Below, piece after piece: positions 53,347-62,334 of a stretch of DNA of 64,000 nucleotides. The notes under the pieces are model-generated. The model ran no database searches and was not told where the DNA came from. It worked only from the letters and a program-made list of their open reading frames with translations. The DNA is taken from NCBI GenBank assembly GCA_964458605.1, contig CAYWLS010000002.1:184502-248501 (forward strand), read 5' to 3'. How positions within the stretch are numbered: the first letter of the stretch is position 1; each line of letters begins with the position of its first letter. The DNA is from JBBSNV01 sp964458605. GTDB taxonomy: Bacteria; Pseudomonadota; Alphaproteobacteria; Reyranellales; JAQSWP01. Position numbers and translations under genes: made by a program.

Positions 53347-55487
53347 GACGTCCCTGCCCGCTCGTCGGCAGCGCCGACCGGCGACCAATCGAGATCGATC
53401 TCCAGGGCGATGCTGCCGTCGGCATTGAGCTCGGCCCAGGCGCCGCCCGGCACCACGCAGGTGGAATCGTATTCCTCGACGATCAGCGGGCCCTGCCGGC
53501 GGCGGGCCAGATCCCCCCGGCGCAGGATGGGAACCATGAGCCAGCCGGTGTCCGGCCCGAAATAGGCCATCCGGGAAAGCGCCTCGGTTCCGCTCTCGCC
53601 CTGCGGCACCGGCGCGATCGGCACGGCCACCTTGGATTTTTTCCGGCCGACGAAATTGAACGTTACCAGCTCGGCGGGCTCGTCGGCGCCTGCACGATGA
53701 CCATAGGTACGCTCGTGCTCCACGCCGAACGCTTCTTCCAGGGCGGCCAACCAATCGGCATCGACTGGACCGGCGGGCATTGCGACGGAAAGCTCGAACG
53801 ACTGGCCGCGATAGCGCAGGCTGGCCATGCGCTCGATCTGGCAGGCCTCCCGCGGCACGCCCATCTCGGCCATGGCAGCGTACACCGTGCGTTCGAATTC
53901 GCCGACCTGCGCGCCCAGCGCCTGCGGCTCCATACGCTGCACGATGCCAAGGACGGTGCGGACGAAATGACGCTCAATCTGGGCGAAGAGCAGTCCGACC
54001 GAAGAGAAAACGCCAGCCGACACCGGGACGACAACCCGGCGGATCTGGAGGGCCCGGGCAATGCTGGCGGCAAATAGCGGCCCATTGCCGCCGAACGCGA
54101 ACAGCGTGAATTCCCGCGGGTCGCGGCCGCGTTCGCTGGTCACCGCCTTGATCGCCCGGATCATGTTGGAGGCGGCGATCATGTGGGCGGCATAGGCCGC
54201 CTGCTCGATCGGCGCGCCGAGCGGCCGCGCGATTGCACGGTCGAATCCTGCCCGCGCCTTGGCCATATCGAGTTTTACCGAACCGCCGGCCAGCGAGATC
54301 GGATTGAGATAGCCGAGCAGCAGGTTCGCGTCAGTGACCGTCGGGCTGGTCCCGCCCAGGCCGTAGCACAGCGGGCCGGGCTCGGAGCCGGCGCTGGTCG
54401 GCCCAACGCGGATCAATCCTCCACCGTCGATGGTCACATGCGAGCCGCCCCCAGCACCGACTTCGGCCAGATCGACCGACGGGATGCGCAGCAGATAGCC
54501 GGCCCCGGTCAGCAGACGGGAGCCATGCATCAGACCCGCCCCGACCTGGTATTCCGCTGCCCGCGTCACCTTGGCATCCTCGATGATCGACGCTTTGGCG
54601 GTGGTTCCGCCCATATCGAATGTGATGATCTTGTCGAGGCCGAGCGCCTGGGCCATCGCCTGAGCGCCGATCACCCCGGCGGCGGGACCGGATTCGACGA
54701 TGTTGACCGGAAAGGTCGCGGCGATCGACTGGGTGGTGAGGCCGCCGCCCGATTGCATGATCAGGATCGGCGCGTCGATCTCGATGCGATCGAGTTCGCC
54801 CCGCAGGCGCTGCAGGTAGCTATGCACCACCGGCAGGAGATAACCATTTACCACGGTGGTCGAGGTGCGCTCGTACTCGCGGATCTCCGGCAGCACCTCG
54901 CTGCTCAGGCACATCGCCAGCCGCGGCGCGCGAACCTGGGCGATGGCACGTATCTGCCGCTCATGGACCGGGTTGGCATAGGCGTGCAGCAGCGCTACCG
55001 CCACCACATCGACCCGCTCGGCCAGCAGGAAATCGAGCGCCGCCTCCACTTCGGCGACGTCCAGGGGCGTCGCCACGCCGCCTTTGGCATCGATCCGCTC
55101 CGTCACCTCGCGGCGCAGATAGCGCGGCACCAGGGGCTTGGGCTTTTCCCATTCGAGATCGTAGAGCCGCGGCATGCGCAAGCGCCGCAGCTCCAGCACG
55201 TCGCGGAACCCGCGCGTCGTGATCAGGCCGACCCGGGCGCCGCGCTGCTCCAGGATCGTGTTGGAGCCGATCGTCGTGGCATGCATGAACTCGCCGATAG
55301 CGGCGAGCGCCAGTCCATGATCCCGGCCGAGCTGGCGCAGCCCTTCTATGATGGCGTCGGCATAGTTCCGGGGTGTCGACGAGACCTTCTTCGTCAACAG
55401 GCGGCCATCGGGCGGCATGGTGACGATGTCGGTGAAGGTGCCGCCAATATCGACGGCGACCCGGATTGGCTGGGCTATCGCTGCCAA
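53343..55487 (-). CDS. hyuA: hydantoinase/oxoprolinase subunit A
   Basis: ATP-dependent ring-opening enzyme subunit, 714 residues. It starts at VAVDIGGTFTDIV, the actin-like ATPase entry, with FMHATTIGSNTILEQRGA, DMGGTTAKASII and GGSHVTIDGGGLIRVGPTSAG typical of HyuA. A TTG start at 55487, one base after the HyuB stop, has the strong site GGAGAGGTGAG. The family includes N-methylhydantoinase, 5-oxoprolinase, acetone carboxylase and caprolactamase subunits, so the compound class, not the exact ring, can be inferred. Confidence 0.93.
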   Translation of the reverse strand: MAAIAQPIRVAVDIGGTFTDIVTMPPDGRLLTKKVSSTPRNYADAIIEGLRQLGRDHGLALAAIGEFMHATTIGSNTILEQRGARVGLITTRGFRDVLELRRLRMPRLYDLEWEKPKPLVPRYLRREVTERIDAKGGVATPLDVAEVEAALDFLLAERVDVVAVALLHAYANPVHERQIRAIAQVRAPRLAMCLSSEVLPEIREYERTSTTVVNGYLLPVVHSYLQRLRGELDRIEIDAPILIMQSGGGLTTQSIAATFPVNIVESGPAAGVIGAQAMAQALGLDKIITFDMGGTTAKASIIEDAKVTRAAEYQVGAGLMHGSRLLTGAGYLLRIPSVDLAEVGAGGGSHVTIDGGGLIRVGPTSAGSEPGPLCYGLGGTSPTVTDANLLLGYLNPISLAGGSVKLDMAKARAGFDRAIARPLGAPIEQAAYAAHMIAASNMIRAIKAVTSERGRDPREFTLFAFGGNGPLFAASIARALQIRRVVVPVSAGVFSSVGLLFAQIERHFVRTVLGIVQRMEPQALGAQVGEFERTVYAAMAEMGVPREACQIERMASLRYRGQSFELSVAMPAGPVDADWLAALEEAFGVEHERTYGHRAGADEPAELVTFNFVGRKKSKVAVPIAPVPQGESGTEALSRMAYFGPDTGWLMVPILRRGDLARRRQGPLIVEEYDSTCVVPGGAWAELNADGSIALEIDLDWSPVGAADERAGTS

Positions 55488-55488
55488 C

Positions 55489-57297
55489 TCACCTCTCCGC
55501 CGCCGACGTTGCCGAGGGATCGGTGCTACCCGGCTGCCACTGCACGAACGGCTTCTCGGGCCAGTTGCGTCGCGCCGAGATGGCGGCCCGCGCCGCAGCG
55601 GTCGCCGGGGCATCGATTTCCCAGCGTTGCACGTCGATGGCCACGCCATAGTCCCGGCGTGCCGCCTCGATGCTGACCAGCTCGTTGCGCACGTCCTGCA
55701 GCACCGCCTGGGGATCGCGCTCCAGCGGATCGCCCCAGCCGCCGCCGCCCGCCATCTCGTAACGGAAAGTGTCGCCGCGGCGGATGTTGCGGGTCACCTT
55801 CGATGTCAGCGGCATCGCATCGGCGCCGGTGCCGAACCAATTGCTGCCGCGACCGCCCGGCGATCCGCCATACAGGCCATAGGGAGAGATGCTGCAACGG
55901 TCGGAGCGGATCTGCAGGACGCCGCTGTCCTCGGTGAAACGATAGGCGCGGCGATAGGCAGCGCCGCCGCGATACTTGCCGGGGCCCATCGAGTCGGGGA
56001 TGAACTCGTAAGCCAGGATTTCCAGCGGGTTTTCGGTCTCGATCATCTCGACGGACGAGGAGGAAATGTTGCCGAACAGGCTGGCATTGCCCTCGAGTCC
56101 GTCGGCCCAGGGCCGTCCACCCCAGGCGCCGCAGGTGAAATCGACATAGACGAATGGTTTGCGGTCGGCCGAGTAGCCGCCGACCGACACGCCGACATTG
56201 CCTCCGTCGGACGCCGCGCAGACCCGATCGGGCAACATGCGCGCCAGGGCGCCGAAGCAGCAATCCATCATGCGAAAGCCGGTCAGGCCGCGCGCCGCGG
56301 TGGCGGCAGGCATCACCGCATTGGCGATCGAACCCGCCGGGGCGCTGACCGTGACGGCGGCAAAGAATCCCTCATTGGCCTGGATGTCGAGTGGCAGCAC
56401 CGATTTGACCGCCGTGTAGACGGCCGCCTTGGTGAAGGAAAGCGTGCTGTTGATGGCGCCCCTCACCTGCGGCGCGGTGCCGGACCAGTCCGCGTGCAGG
56501 CTGTCGCCGGACTTGGTCAGGGTCACCTTCAGGGGAATGGGGACGCCGGTGTCGATTCCGTCGTCGTCCAGCCAGTCGGTGAACGCGAACACGCCATCGG
56601 GCAGCGCCGCGATCGCCTTGCGCGCCAGCCGCTCGGTGTGAGCCAGGATTTCGTCCATGCGCCGCCGCATGCCGGCCACGCCGTTCTTGGCGGCCAGCGC
56701 AACCAGCGCCTCTTCGGCAATATGGCAGGCGGCCAATTGCGCGCGCAGATCGCCCGTCAGCTGGGTCGGCAACCTGACATTGGCCTCGAGGAACTGCATC
56801 AGCGTGTCGTTGAGCTTGCCGGCGTCGTAGAGCTTCAACGGCGGGATGCGCACGCCTTCCTGGAACACCTCCGTCGAATCGGCGGCGTTGGAGCCGGCCA
56901 CACGGCCACCGACGTCGCCGTGATGGCAAACCGTGGCCGCGAAGGCGATGTGATGGCCCTGGGCAAACACCGGCTTGATCACGAAGATGTCGGGCAGATG
57001 CATGCCGCCGTCGAACGGATCGTTGAAGATGTAGACGTCGCCAGGCCGCAACCGGTTGCCGAAATGACGCAGGATCGACTCCATTGCGGTCGGTACCGAA
57101 CCAAGATGGCAGGGCTGAGTGAGGCCCTGGGCGACCATTCGGCCTTGGGCGTCGACCAGGCCGGTCGAGTAATCCATGCCGCCCTTGAGCACCCCCGAAT
57201 AGGCCGTGCGGAAGATGGCCAAGGCCATTTCATCGCTGATCGACAGCAGCGTGTTGCGAAACAACTCGAACGAGATCTGGTCGTCGATATCGATCAT
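55489..57297 (-). CDS. hyuB: hydantoinase/oxoprolinase subunit B
   Basis: Partner of HyuA, 602 residues. Family features: MALAIFRTAYSGVLKGGMDYS, GDVYIFNDPFDGGMHLPDI, FAATVCHHGDVGGRVAGSNA, and later GPGKYRGGAAY and GGGGWGDPLERDP near the C terminus. The two subunits usually form a complex. It begins 64 bases downstream of the OYE gene on the minus strand and is separated from HyuA by one base. Confidence 0.94.
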   Translation of the reverse strand: MIDIDDQISFELFRNTLLSISDEMALAIFRTAYSGVLKGGMDYSTGLVDAQGRMVAQGLTQPCHLGSVPTAMESILRHFGNRLRPGDVYIFNDPFDGGMHLPDIFVIKPVFAQGHHIAFAATVCHHGDVGGRVAGSNAADSTEVFQEGVRIPPLKLYDAGKLNDTLMQFLEANVRLPTQLTGDLRAQLAACHIAEEALVALAAKNGVAGMRRRMDEILAHTERLARKAIAALPDGVFAFTDWLDDDGIDTGVPIPLKVTLTKSGDSLHADWSGTAPQVRGAINSTLSFTKAAVYTAVKSVLPLDIQANEGFFAAVTVSAPAGSIANAVMPAATAARGLTGFRMMDCCFGALARMLPDRVCAASDGGNVGVSVGGYSADRKPFVYVDFTCGAWGGRPWADGLEGNASLFGNISSSSVEMIETENPLEILAYEFIPDSMGPGKYRGGAAYRRAYRFTEDSGVLQIRSDRCSISPYGLYGGSPGGRGSNWFGTGADAMPLTSKVTRNIRRGDTFRYEMAGGGGWGDPLERDPQAVLQDVRNELVSIEAARRDYGVAIDVQRWEIDAPATAAARAAISARRNWPEKPFVQWQPGSTDPSATSAAER

Positions 57298-57361
57298 CCG
57301 CCACCTACCTCGCGTTCGAAATTCCCTTGCCGACGCCGATCGGGCCGGTCGGCGCAGGCCG

Positions 57362-59353
57362 TCATATCGCCCGGCCGATCAATTCGCCCTCGCGGATCGC
57401 ATCGGAGACCCGCCGCGGCGCCAGGCAATCGCCGACCATGTACAGAGCGGTCTGCGCGTCCCCGTTCTTCAATTCGCGCATCAGCCCGTCATTGGCGACC
57501 GAGCCCACCACCTGCACTAGCGAGCCGAAGCTGCGCGGTGCCTCGGCGCTGGTATAGAGATCGCGGAACATAGCGCTGCTGCCGGCGACCGATTTGAGTT
57601 CGAGGTCGCAGGCGAAGGTCACGCCCAACCGCCGCAGCCTGCCGTAGACTTTGCCCCAATCGCGCGTCGCGGCGAGATTGGGACTGACCTGACCAAGCGG
57701 GGTTACGAAATGCACGCTGTGCCCGTTGCTGGCCAGATGATCGGCCACCACAACCGCCTGGCGCCCGCCCAAGGTATCGTAGATCAGCACCTCATGCTTG
57801 AGGGGCTTCCGATCCGGCCCCAGCACGTCTGCGATCGTGAAAATCTCCGGGCCGTCCATGCCGGGTAGCGAAGGACCATCCCAACATTCCGGCCGTAGTG
57901 CGCTCCAGCCGTGCCGCAACGGCGTCGATCCGGTCGCCAGGACGACGGCATCGAAACCCGCAAGGTGGCGGGCCTGCGCAGCCGTTCCCAGGCGGACATC
58001 GACGCGCGCCGCATCCAGCCGCGCCGCGAGGAATTCGACAATACCGCCCAGCTCGGAGCGCACCTGCGTGCTTGCAAACCAGCGGATCTGGCCGCCTAGT
58101 TGCGACAGCTTCTCGAACAAGGTCACGTCGTGGCCGCGCGCGGCTGCGGTCAGTGCGGCCTGCATGCCGCCCGGCCCGCCGCCGACCACAGCGACACGCC
58201 GCTTCCGCGCGGCCGGTTTTAGCGTTCCGCCGCCCAGGCTCATTTCCTTGCCGGCAGCCGGATTGTGGATGCAGGCGATCGGCGCGTGGGCGAAAATCGA
58301 CTCCAGGCACCAATTGGCGCCGACGCAGGGGCGGATCGGCCCCTTGCTGCCATCCTGCGCCTTAGCCGGCCAGTCGGGATCGGCGATCAGCGCCCGGCTG
58401 AGGCCGATATAGTCGCAGCATCCATCGACCAGATTCCGCTCGGCCTCGTCCGGCCGCACGATCCGCCCGACGCCGACGACAGGAATGTCCACCGCTTGCT
58501 TGACCTGCCTGGTGGCCTCGAGTTGATAGCCATGGGTCTCCGGCGAGGTGGGATAGATCAGCATGCGGTTGAGATAGGTGCCGTGGCTGCACGATAGGAA
58601 GTCGAGCTTGCCCGTGGCCTCGAGATGCCGGGCGATTTCGGCCCAAGCCGCGGCGTCGAGGCCCCCGCTGCCGCCATCGGCACTGTTGACGCGAGCGCCG
58701 ACGATCAGCTCGTCGCCGGTCTCCTCGCGCGTGGCATCGATGATGCGCTTGACGATCCGCAGCCGGTTCTCGAGGCTGCCGCCATATTGGTCCTCGCGAT
58801 GGTTGGTAGCCGGCGAAAGGAACTGCCCCAGCAGATAGCCGTGCGCCATGCCGTGGATTTCGACGCCGTCGAGCCCGCCCTCGCGGGCGTAGCGCGCCGA
58901 CAGCCGGTAGCCCTGGACGATCTCCTCGATGTCCTCTTCGGTCATGACATGGGGCATTTCGCGATACACCGAACAGGGAATCGCCGACGGCGCCCAGACC
59001 GGAACCTCGCTGGTCACCGAATTGGTCTGCCGACCGCGGTGCCAAGGCTGCGTCAGCAGCTTGGCGCCGAAATTGTGAACCGCGTCGGCGATCTTCCGGT
59101 ATTGCTCGACGATCCGCGGATCGAAGCCGAAAGCCTTGCCCTTGTAGGGCTGGGTCGTGGCGTGGACCGCCATCGCTTCCATGGTGATGACGCCGACGCC
59201 GCCGCGGGCGCGTTCGACGTAGTAGGCGATATGCTCGTCCGTGAACAGATGGTCCTTAACCAGCAAGGTGGCGTGCGCCGTCATCCACAGCCGGTTCTTC
59301 ACGTCATGCTTGCCGATGCGGCCCGGCGCGAACAGATGAGGATAGCTGGTCAT
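57362..59353 (-). CDS. old-yellow-enzyme-like NADH:flavin oxidoreductase (2,4-dienoyl-CoA reductase/TMADH type)
   Basis: A 663-residue protein with an N-terminal FMN barrel (LFAPGRIGKHDVKNRLWM; HGMAHGYLLGQFLSPATN; YGGSLENRLR), a short iron-sulfur loop (343-361) and a C-terminal FAD/NAD domain pair (VAVVGGGPGG near 391). The cluster loop reads C343-V-G-A-N-W-C349 ... C361, so the middle cysteine of the usual CxxCxxC is Ala346; only three cysteines are seen. It could reduce a double bond in the ring compound or an unsaturated acid. It sits between DUF2848 and HyuB. Confidence 0.9.
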   Translation of the reverse strand: MTSYPHLFAPGRIGKHDVKNRLWMTAHATLLVKDHLFTDEHIAYYVERARGGVGVITMEAMAVHATTQPYKGKAFGFDPRIVEQYRKIADAVHNFGAKLLTQPWHRGRQTNSVTSEVPVWAPSAIPCSVYREMPHVMTEEDIEEIVQGYRLSARYAREGGLDGVEIHGMAHGYLLGQFLSPATNHREDQYGGSLENRLRIVKRIIDATREETGDELIVGARVNSADGGSGGLDAAAWAEIARHLEATGKLDFLSCSHGTYLNRMLIYPTSPETHGYQLEATRQVKQAVDIPVVGVGRIVRPDEAERNLVDGCCDYIGLSRALIADPDWPAKAQDGSKGPIRPCVGANWCLESIFAHAPIACIHNPAAGKEMSLGGGTLKPAARKRRVAVVGGGPGGMQAALTAAARGHDVTLFEKLSQLGGQIRWFASTQVRSELGGIVEFLAARLDAARVDVRLGTAAQARHLAGFDAVVLATGSTPLRHGWSALRPECWDGPSLPGMDGPEIFTIADVLGPDRKPLKHEVLIYDTLGGRQAVVVADHLASNGHSVHFVTPLGQVSPNLAATRDWGKVYGRLRRLGVTFACDLELKSVAGSSAMFRDLYTSAEAPRSFGSLVQVVGSVANDGLMRELKNGDAQTALYMVGDCLAPRRVSDAIREGELIGRAI

Positions 59354-59419
59354 TCGCCCAAATCTCCCTGTCGGCGCAGACCGCCGAGCGTCTCCGCGTT
59401 TGTCCGGCCGGCCGACCGC

Positions 59420-60142
59420 CTATCGCCGCGGTTCGGCCATCAGCGGCACCCTGTGCTCTGGCCGCACCTCGTCGAGGAGGTTGGTGCTGGTATAGACGTG
59501 CTCGATCGCACGGCTCAGCACCGGATCGCGCAGCGCAAACGACCAGCGCTTGCCGTAGTGGATCTTCTTGTCGATCGTCGCGTAGGTGCCGCAGAACACC
59601 AGGAAGTCGCGCGCCGGCATGGCCAGCAGCCGTTCGCGCAATATCTCCAGGATGCGTCGCGGCGGCAGGAACACCCCGACGGCCACGTCCTGATACAGCT
59701 TGCCGTCGTATTCCATCGTCAGCCGGCACTCGTCCCAATGCGACTCGATCTCGCTGAAACGCCACAGCACGGGCGCGATCACATTGGCGCAAGCCTGCTT
59801 GCTCCACAGGATGCTGGTCTTCTCCAGGATACGATCGGTGTGGTCGCTGCCCACGCCGATATAGAGATCGTCGGTCACGACCACGACGATCTCGACTTCG
59901 CCCGAGGTCTGATCGTTGAGAACGCCGATCCGGTCGGACGTGGTGACGATCGGCGTATCCATCGGATAGATACGCGGGGCCGGCCGGTCGAACGCGATCT
60001 TCACGCCGATATCGGCCACTTCTTCCTGGTGCGCATCGGCCGACTTCTTCTCGCGCGTGGCGGAGCCCAGATTGTAGATCCGCTGCGGCGCCACCTTGAT
60101 CAGCTTCGTGCCGGATTTTTCCTTCAGCGAGAATTCAAGCAT
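59420..60142 (-). CDS. DUF2848-family protein
   Basis: A 240-residue protein of the DUF2848 family, function unknown. It contains VTTSDRIGVLNDQTSGEVEIVVV and VYTSTNLLDEVRPEHRV, and FLPPRRILEILRERL typical of the family; no signal peptide or membrane helix. The ATG at 60142 (MLEFSLKEKSG) is used. Its place between a CMD-like protein and the reductase suggests a hydrolytic or isomerase step in the pathway, but that is a guess. Confidence 0.8.
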   Translation of the reverse strand: MLEFSLKEKSGTKLIKVAPQRIYNLGSATREKKSADAHQEEVADIGVKIAFDRPAPRIYPMDTPIVTTSDRIGVLNDQTSGEVEIVVVVTDDLYIGVGSDHTDRILEKTSILWSKQACANVIAPVLWRFSEIESHWDECRLTMEYDGKLYQDVAVGVFLPPRRILEILRERLLAMPARDFLVFCGTYATIDKKIHYGKRWSFALRDPVLSRAIEHVYTSTNLLDEVRPEHRVPLMAEPRR

Positions 60143-60220
60143 GGTCAGCTCCGCCCCCGCTTCATTCGCCGCGACGGCGTTCCAGCGACGGCGCACTGGG
60201 TGGTTGCGCCCGGCATCCGC

Positions 60221-60670
60221 TCAGCCACGGGGTTTGCTCTTCTTCGACCCGGCTGGCGCCTTCTTGCGATCCGCCGCCCACGCCTCGAGCAATTGCGGCG
60301 CCGCCTTCTCGACTGAGGGAACGCCCGAGGGCAGCATGGCCAGAAGCGCCGCTTCGGCCACCTCCTCGCGCGTGGCGCCGTATTTGATGGCGCGAGCGCT
60401 ACTCCATTCGACGCCCTCGGGGTCGCCCTTGACCGCGGTCGTGATGCCGACCATCACCAGGAATCGCGTCTTCAGGTCCAGGGCATGGCGTTCCTGGTCG
60501 AAGATCAGGAACTGCGACAGGTCGATGTAGCGAGTCAGCAATCGTGGGTCGAGCTCGGCCATCAGTCGATGCACCGGCAATACGTGCCCCCGGCTCTTCA
60601 TCAGCTGGTCGAGTACCCTTTTGGCCTCCTGCTTCTTGCCCGCCACGGAACGCCCCCCTCTTTTGGCCAT
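60221..60670 (-). CDS. carboxymuconolactone decarboxylase-like (AhpD-fold) protein
   Basis: A 149-residue CMD-family protein. The core RYIDLSQFLIFDQERHALDLKTRFLVMVGITTAV and IKYGATREEVAEAALLAML follow the family pattern. The cysteine pair found in AhpD-type members is absent (WSSARAIKYGAT), so thiol peroxidase activity is unlikely. Starts two bases after the hydrolase stop. A Lys-rich tail (KKAPAGSKKSKPRG) ends the protein. Confidence 0.82.
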   Translation of the reverse strand: MAKRGGRSVAGKKQEAKRVLDQLMKSRGHVLPVHRLMAELDPRLLTRYIDLSQFLIFDQERHALDLKTRFLVMVGITTAVKGDPEGVEWSSARAIKYGATREEVAEAALLAMLPSGVPSVEKAAPQLLEAWAADRKKAPAGSKKSKPRG

Positions 60671-60672
60671 TT

Positions 60673-61425
60673 TCACTGCCCGTCGGTATGCTGTTCGAGA
60701 AAGCTTCTGACCCTGGTGATCGTCGCCGCGAGGAATTCGGGCCCCTTCCACGACGCCAGCAATTGGGCGTCGGGCGCCAGCGCGACGATTTCCTGCGCCA
60801 CTGCGGCAGGGTGGAAAGCGTCGTTGCCCGGCAGAACCAGCATCGGCACATTGCAGCCGCGCACGAAATCGCGATCGACGCTCAGAACGAATTCGCCGTC
60901 GAACATGTTGCGACCGAAGGCCGGCAGCGCGGCTGTGTCGATGCCGTCGCGTCCGGCGATCTCGTCCGCCCAGCCAGCGAACATGTCGCGGAACGCCTGG
61001 CGATTGTCGCCGGCAATACCGATCGGGTTTTGCAGCACCGCCGCGGCGATCCTGCCCGGGGCGGCGCGACACAACGCCAGAGCGTATGACGAGCCGATGC
61101 AGCCGCCCATCAAATGGCAACGACCGATGCCCAGATGTTCGAGCAGTGCCAGATGATCGCGCGTATAGGCCGACCAGTCGTCCGTGGCCCGCACCGGCGC
61201 ATGCGACCGACCGGCGTTGCGCTGATCCATGGCGATGATCCGGAAGCGATCGCTGAGCGCTGCAGTCGGATCCATCCAGGGCGGAATGGCGTCCGGATTG
61301 GCCGGATTGCGGCGCCAGGCCTCGATCTTCGATCGCATGCCGCCTGGCGCGAACAGCAGCACGGGGAATCCCCGGCCATACTCCTCGAAATAGATCTCCG
61401 ATTCGGCTGTCCTGAGGGTCGGCAT
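60673..61425 (-). CDS. alpha/beta hydrolase with a cysteine nucleophile
   Basis: A 250-residue hydrolase. The nucleophile elbow is G107-G-C109-I-G111, with cysteine where serine is usual (as in dienelactone hydrolases). VLLFAPGGMRSKI provides the oxyanion region, MDQRNAGRS follows, and LPGNDAFHP near the C terminus carries Asp and a possible His. A cysteine nucleophile fits hydrolysis of small lactones or enol esters. Cotranscribed with the CMD-like gene downstream. Confidence 0.85.
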   Translation of the reverse strand: MPTLRTAESEIYFEEYGRGFPVLLFAPGGMRSKIEAWRRNPANPDAIPPWMDPTAALSDRFRIIAMDQRNAGRSHAPVRATDDWSAYTRDHLALLEHLGIGRCHLMGGCIGSSYALALCRAAPGRIAAAVLQNPIGIAGDNRQAFRDMFAGWADEIAGRDGIDTAALPAFGRNMFDGEFVLSVDRDFVRGCNVPMLVLPGNDAFHPAAVAQEIVALAPDAQLLASWKGPEFLAATITRVRSFLEQHTDGQ

Positions 61426-61466
61426 GTTGGGATCACGTCACCGGAGTGGCTGGTTGGTGGGTGGCA

Positions 61467-62315
61467 TCACCGCGCGGCAATGGCCGAGATGTAGACAAGC
61501 GCGCCTTCCATCGGCAGCTGCGCCACCCGCACCATGGTACCGGTCGGACGATATTCGCTCATGCGTTCGCGATGGGCGCCGCAGAAAGCATCGAAGCTTT
61601 CCGGGCCGAGCGGCTGGGCTGTGAAGATATCCAATGCCAGGATGCGGCTGATCTTGGAATCGACCCGGCGCAAGGCGCGGTCGACAGCGTCGAGAGCCGC
61701 ACCGAACTGGCCGGCGATATCGCCTGGAAACATCAGCTTGCCGTCGGCATCGAGCGGCAATTGTCCCGACACGTAGATCGTATCGCCATGGACGACCACG
61801 TCGGCTGCGCCAAGCCTTGCCGCGCAGCCGTGAACGGCCGGTACCGACCCTGGAGGTTGCGCCATCTTGCCCTCTTCCTGGCCAGGCCGCGCAGCGGCCA
61901 CCGCCGAAATCTCGACCATGCCGTCGACGTCGTTGAGGCCGGCGACCTGCACTACCGTCAATGCCACACGTTCCAGACGCAGATGCCGGCGCGATACCGC
62001 CCGGATTTCATCCAGGCTGTCGCGCAACGGCACGTCGATATGGATCTGCGCCTGGACCACCTGCTGCATCGGCACGTCGAGCTTGGCCAGCAGGCTCTCA
62101 ATGTTGCCGTATGCGGCGGCCAGCTTGGTCGCCAGCGGGCCGGGCACCTGCAGCCCCTGCGCGTCGCGCGCCAACTGGCCGGCAACGTGCACCGTGTTGC
62201 CGACGAGCAAGGCGCCTGCGTAGCCGAATTTTTCCTCGATCGGCAGACCGTGACCGGCCATCTGCCGCGGCAGTTTGATCGGAGCAGCGGCTCCGGGCGC
62301 GGGCGAAGTGGTCAC
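61467..62315 (-). CDS. tandem RidA/YjgF-domain protein
   Basis: A 282-residue protein made of two RidA-like domains in one chain. Domain 1 (about 20-140) has GNTVHVAGQLARDAQG and DVDGMVEISAVAAAR; domain 2 (about 160-282) has GDTIYVSGQLPLDADGK and MEGALVYISAIAAR. RidA proteins hydrolyse reactive imines/enamines. The arginine needed by deaminating RidA enzymes is not seen before the last strand in either domain (ALTVVQV; GTMVRV). GTG at 62315 has GGCGGAG upstream and follows the SDR stop by 19 bases. Confidence 0.85.
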   Translation of the reverse strand: MTTSPAPGAAAPIKLPRQMAGHGLPIEEKFGYAGALLVGNTVHVAGQLARDAQGLQVPGPLATKLAAAYGNIESLLAKLDVPMQQVVQAQIHIDVPLRDSLDEIRAVSRRHLRLERVALTVVQVAGLNDVDGMVEISAVAAARPGQEEGKMAQPPGSVPAVHGCAARLGAADVVVHGDTIYVSGQLPLDADGKLMFPGDIAGQFGAALDAVDRALRRVDSKISRILALDIFTAQPLGPESFDAFCGAHRERMSEYRPTGTMVRVAQLPMEGALVYISAIAAR

Positions 62316-62334
62316 GTCTGAGCTCCGCCGGCGG

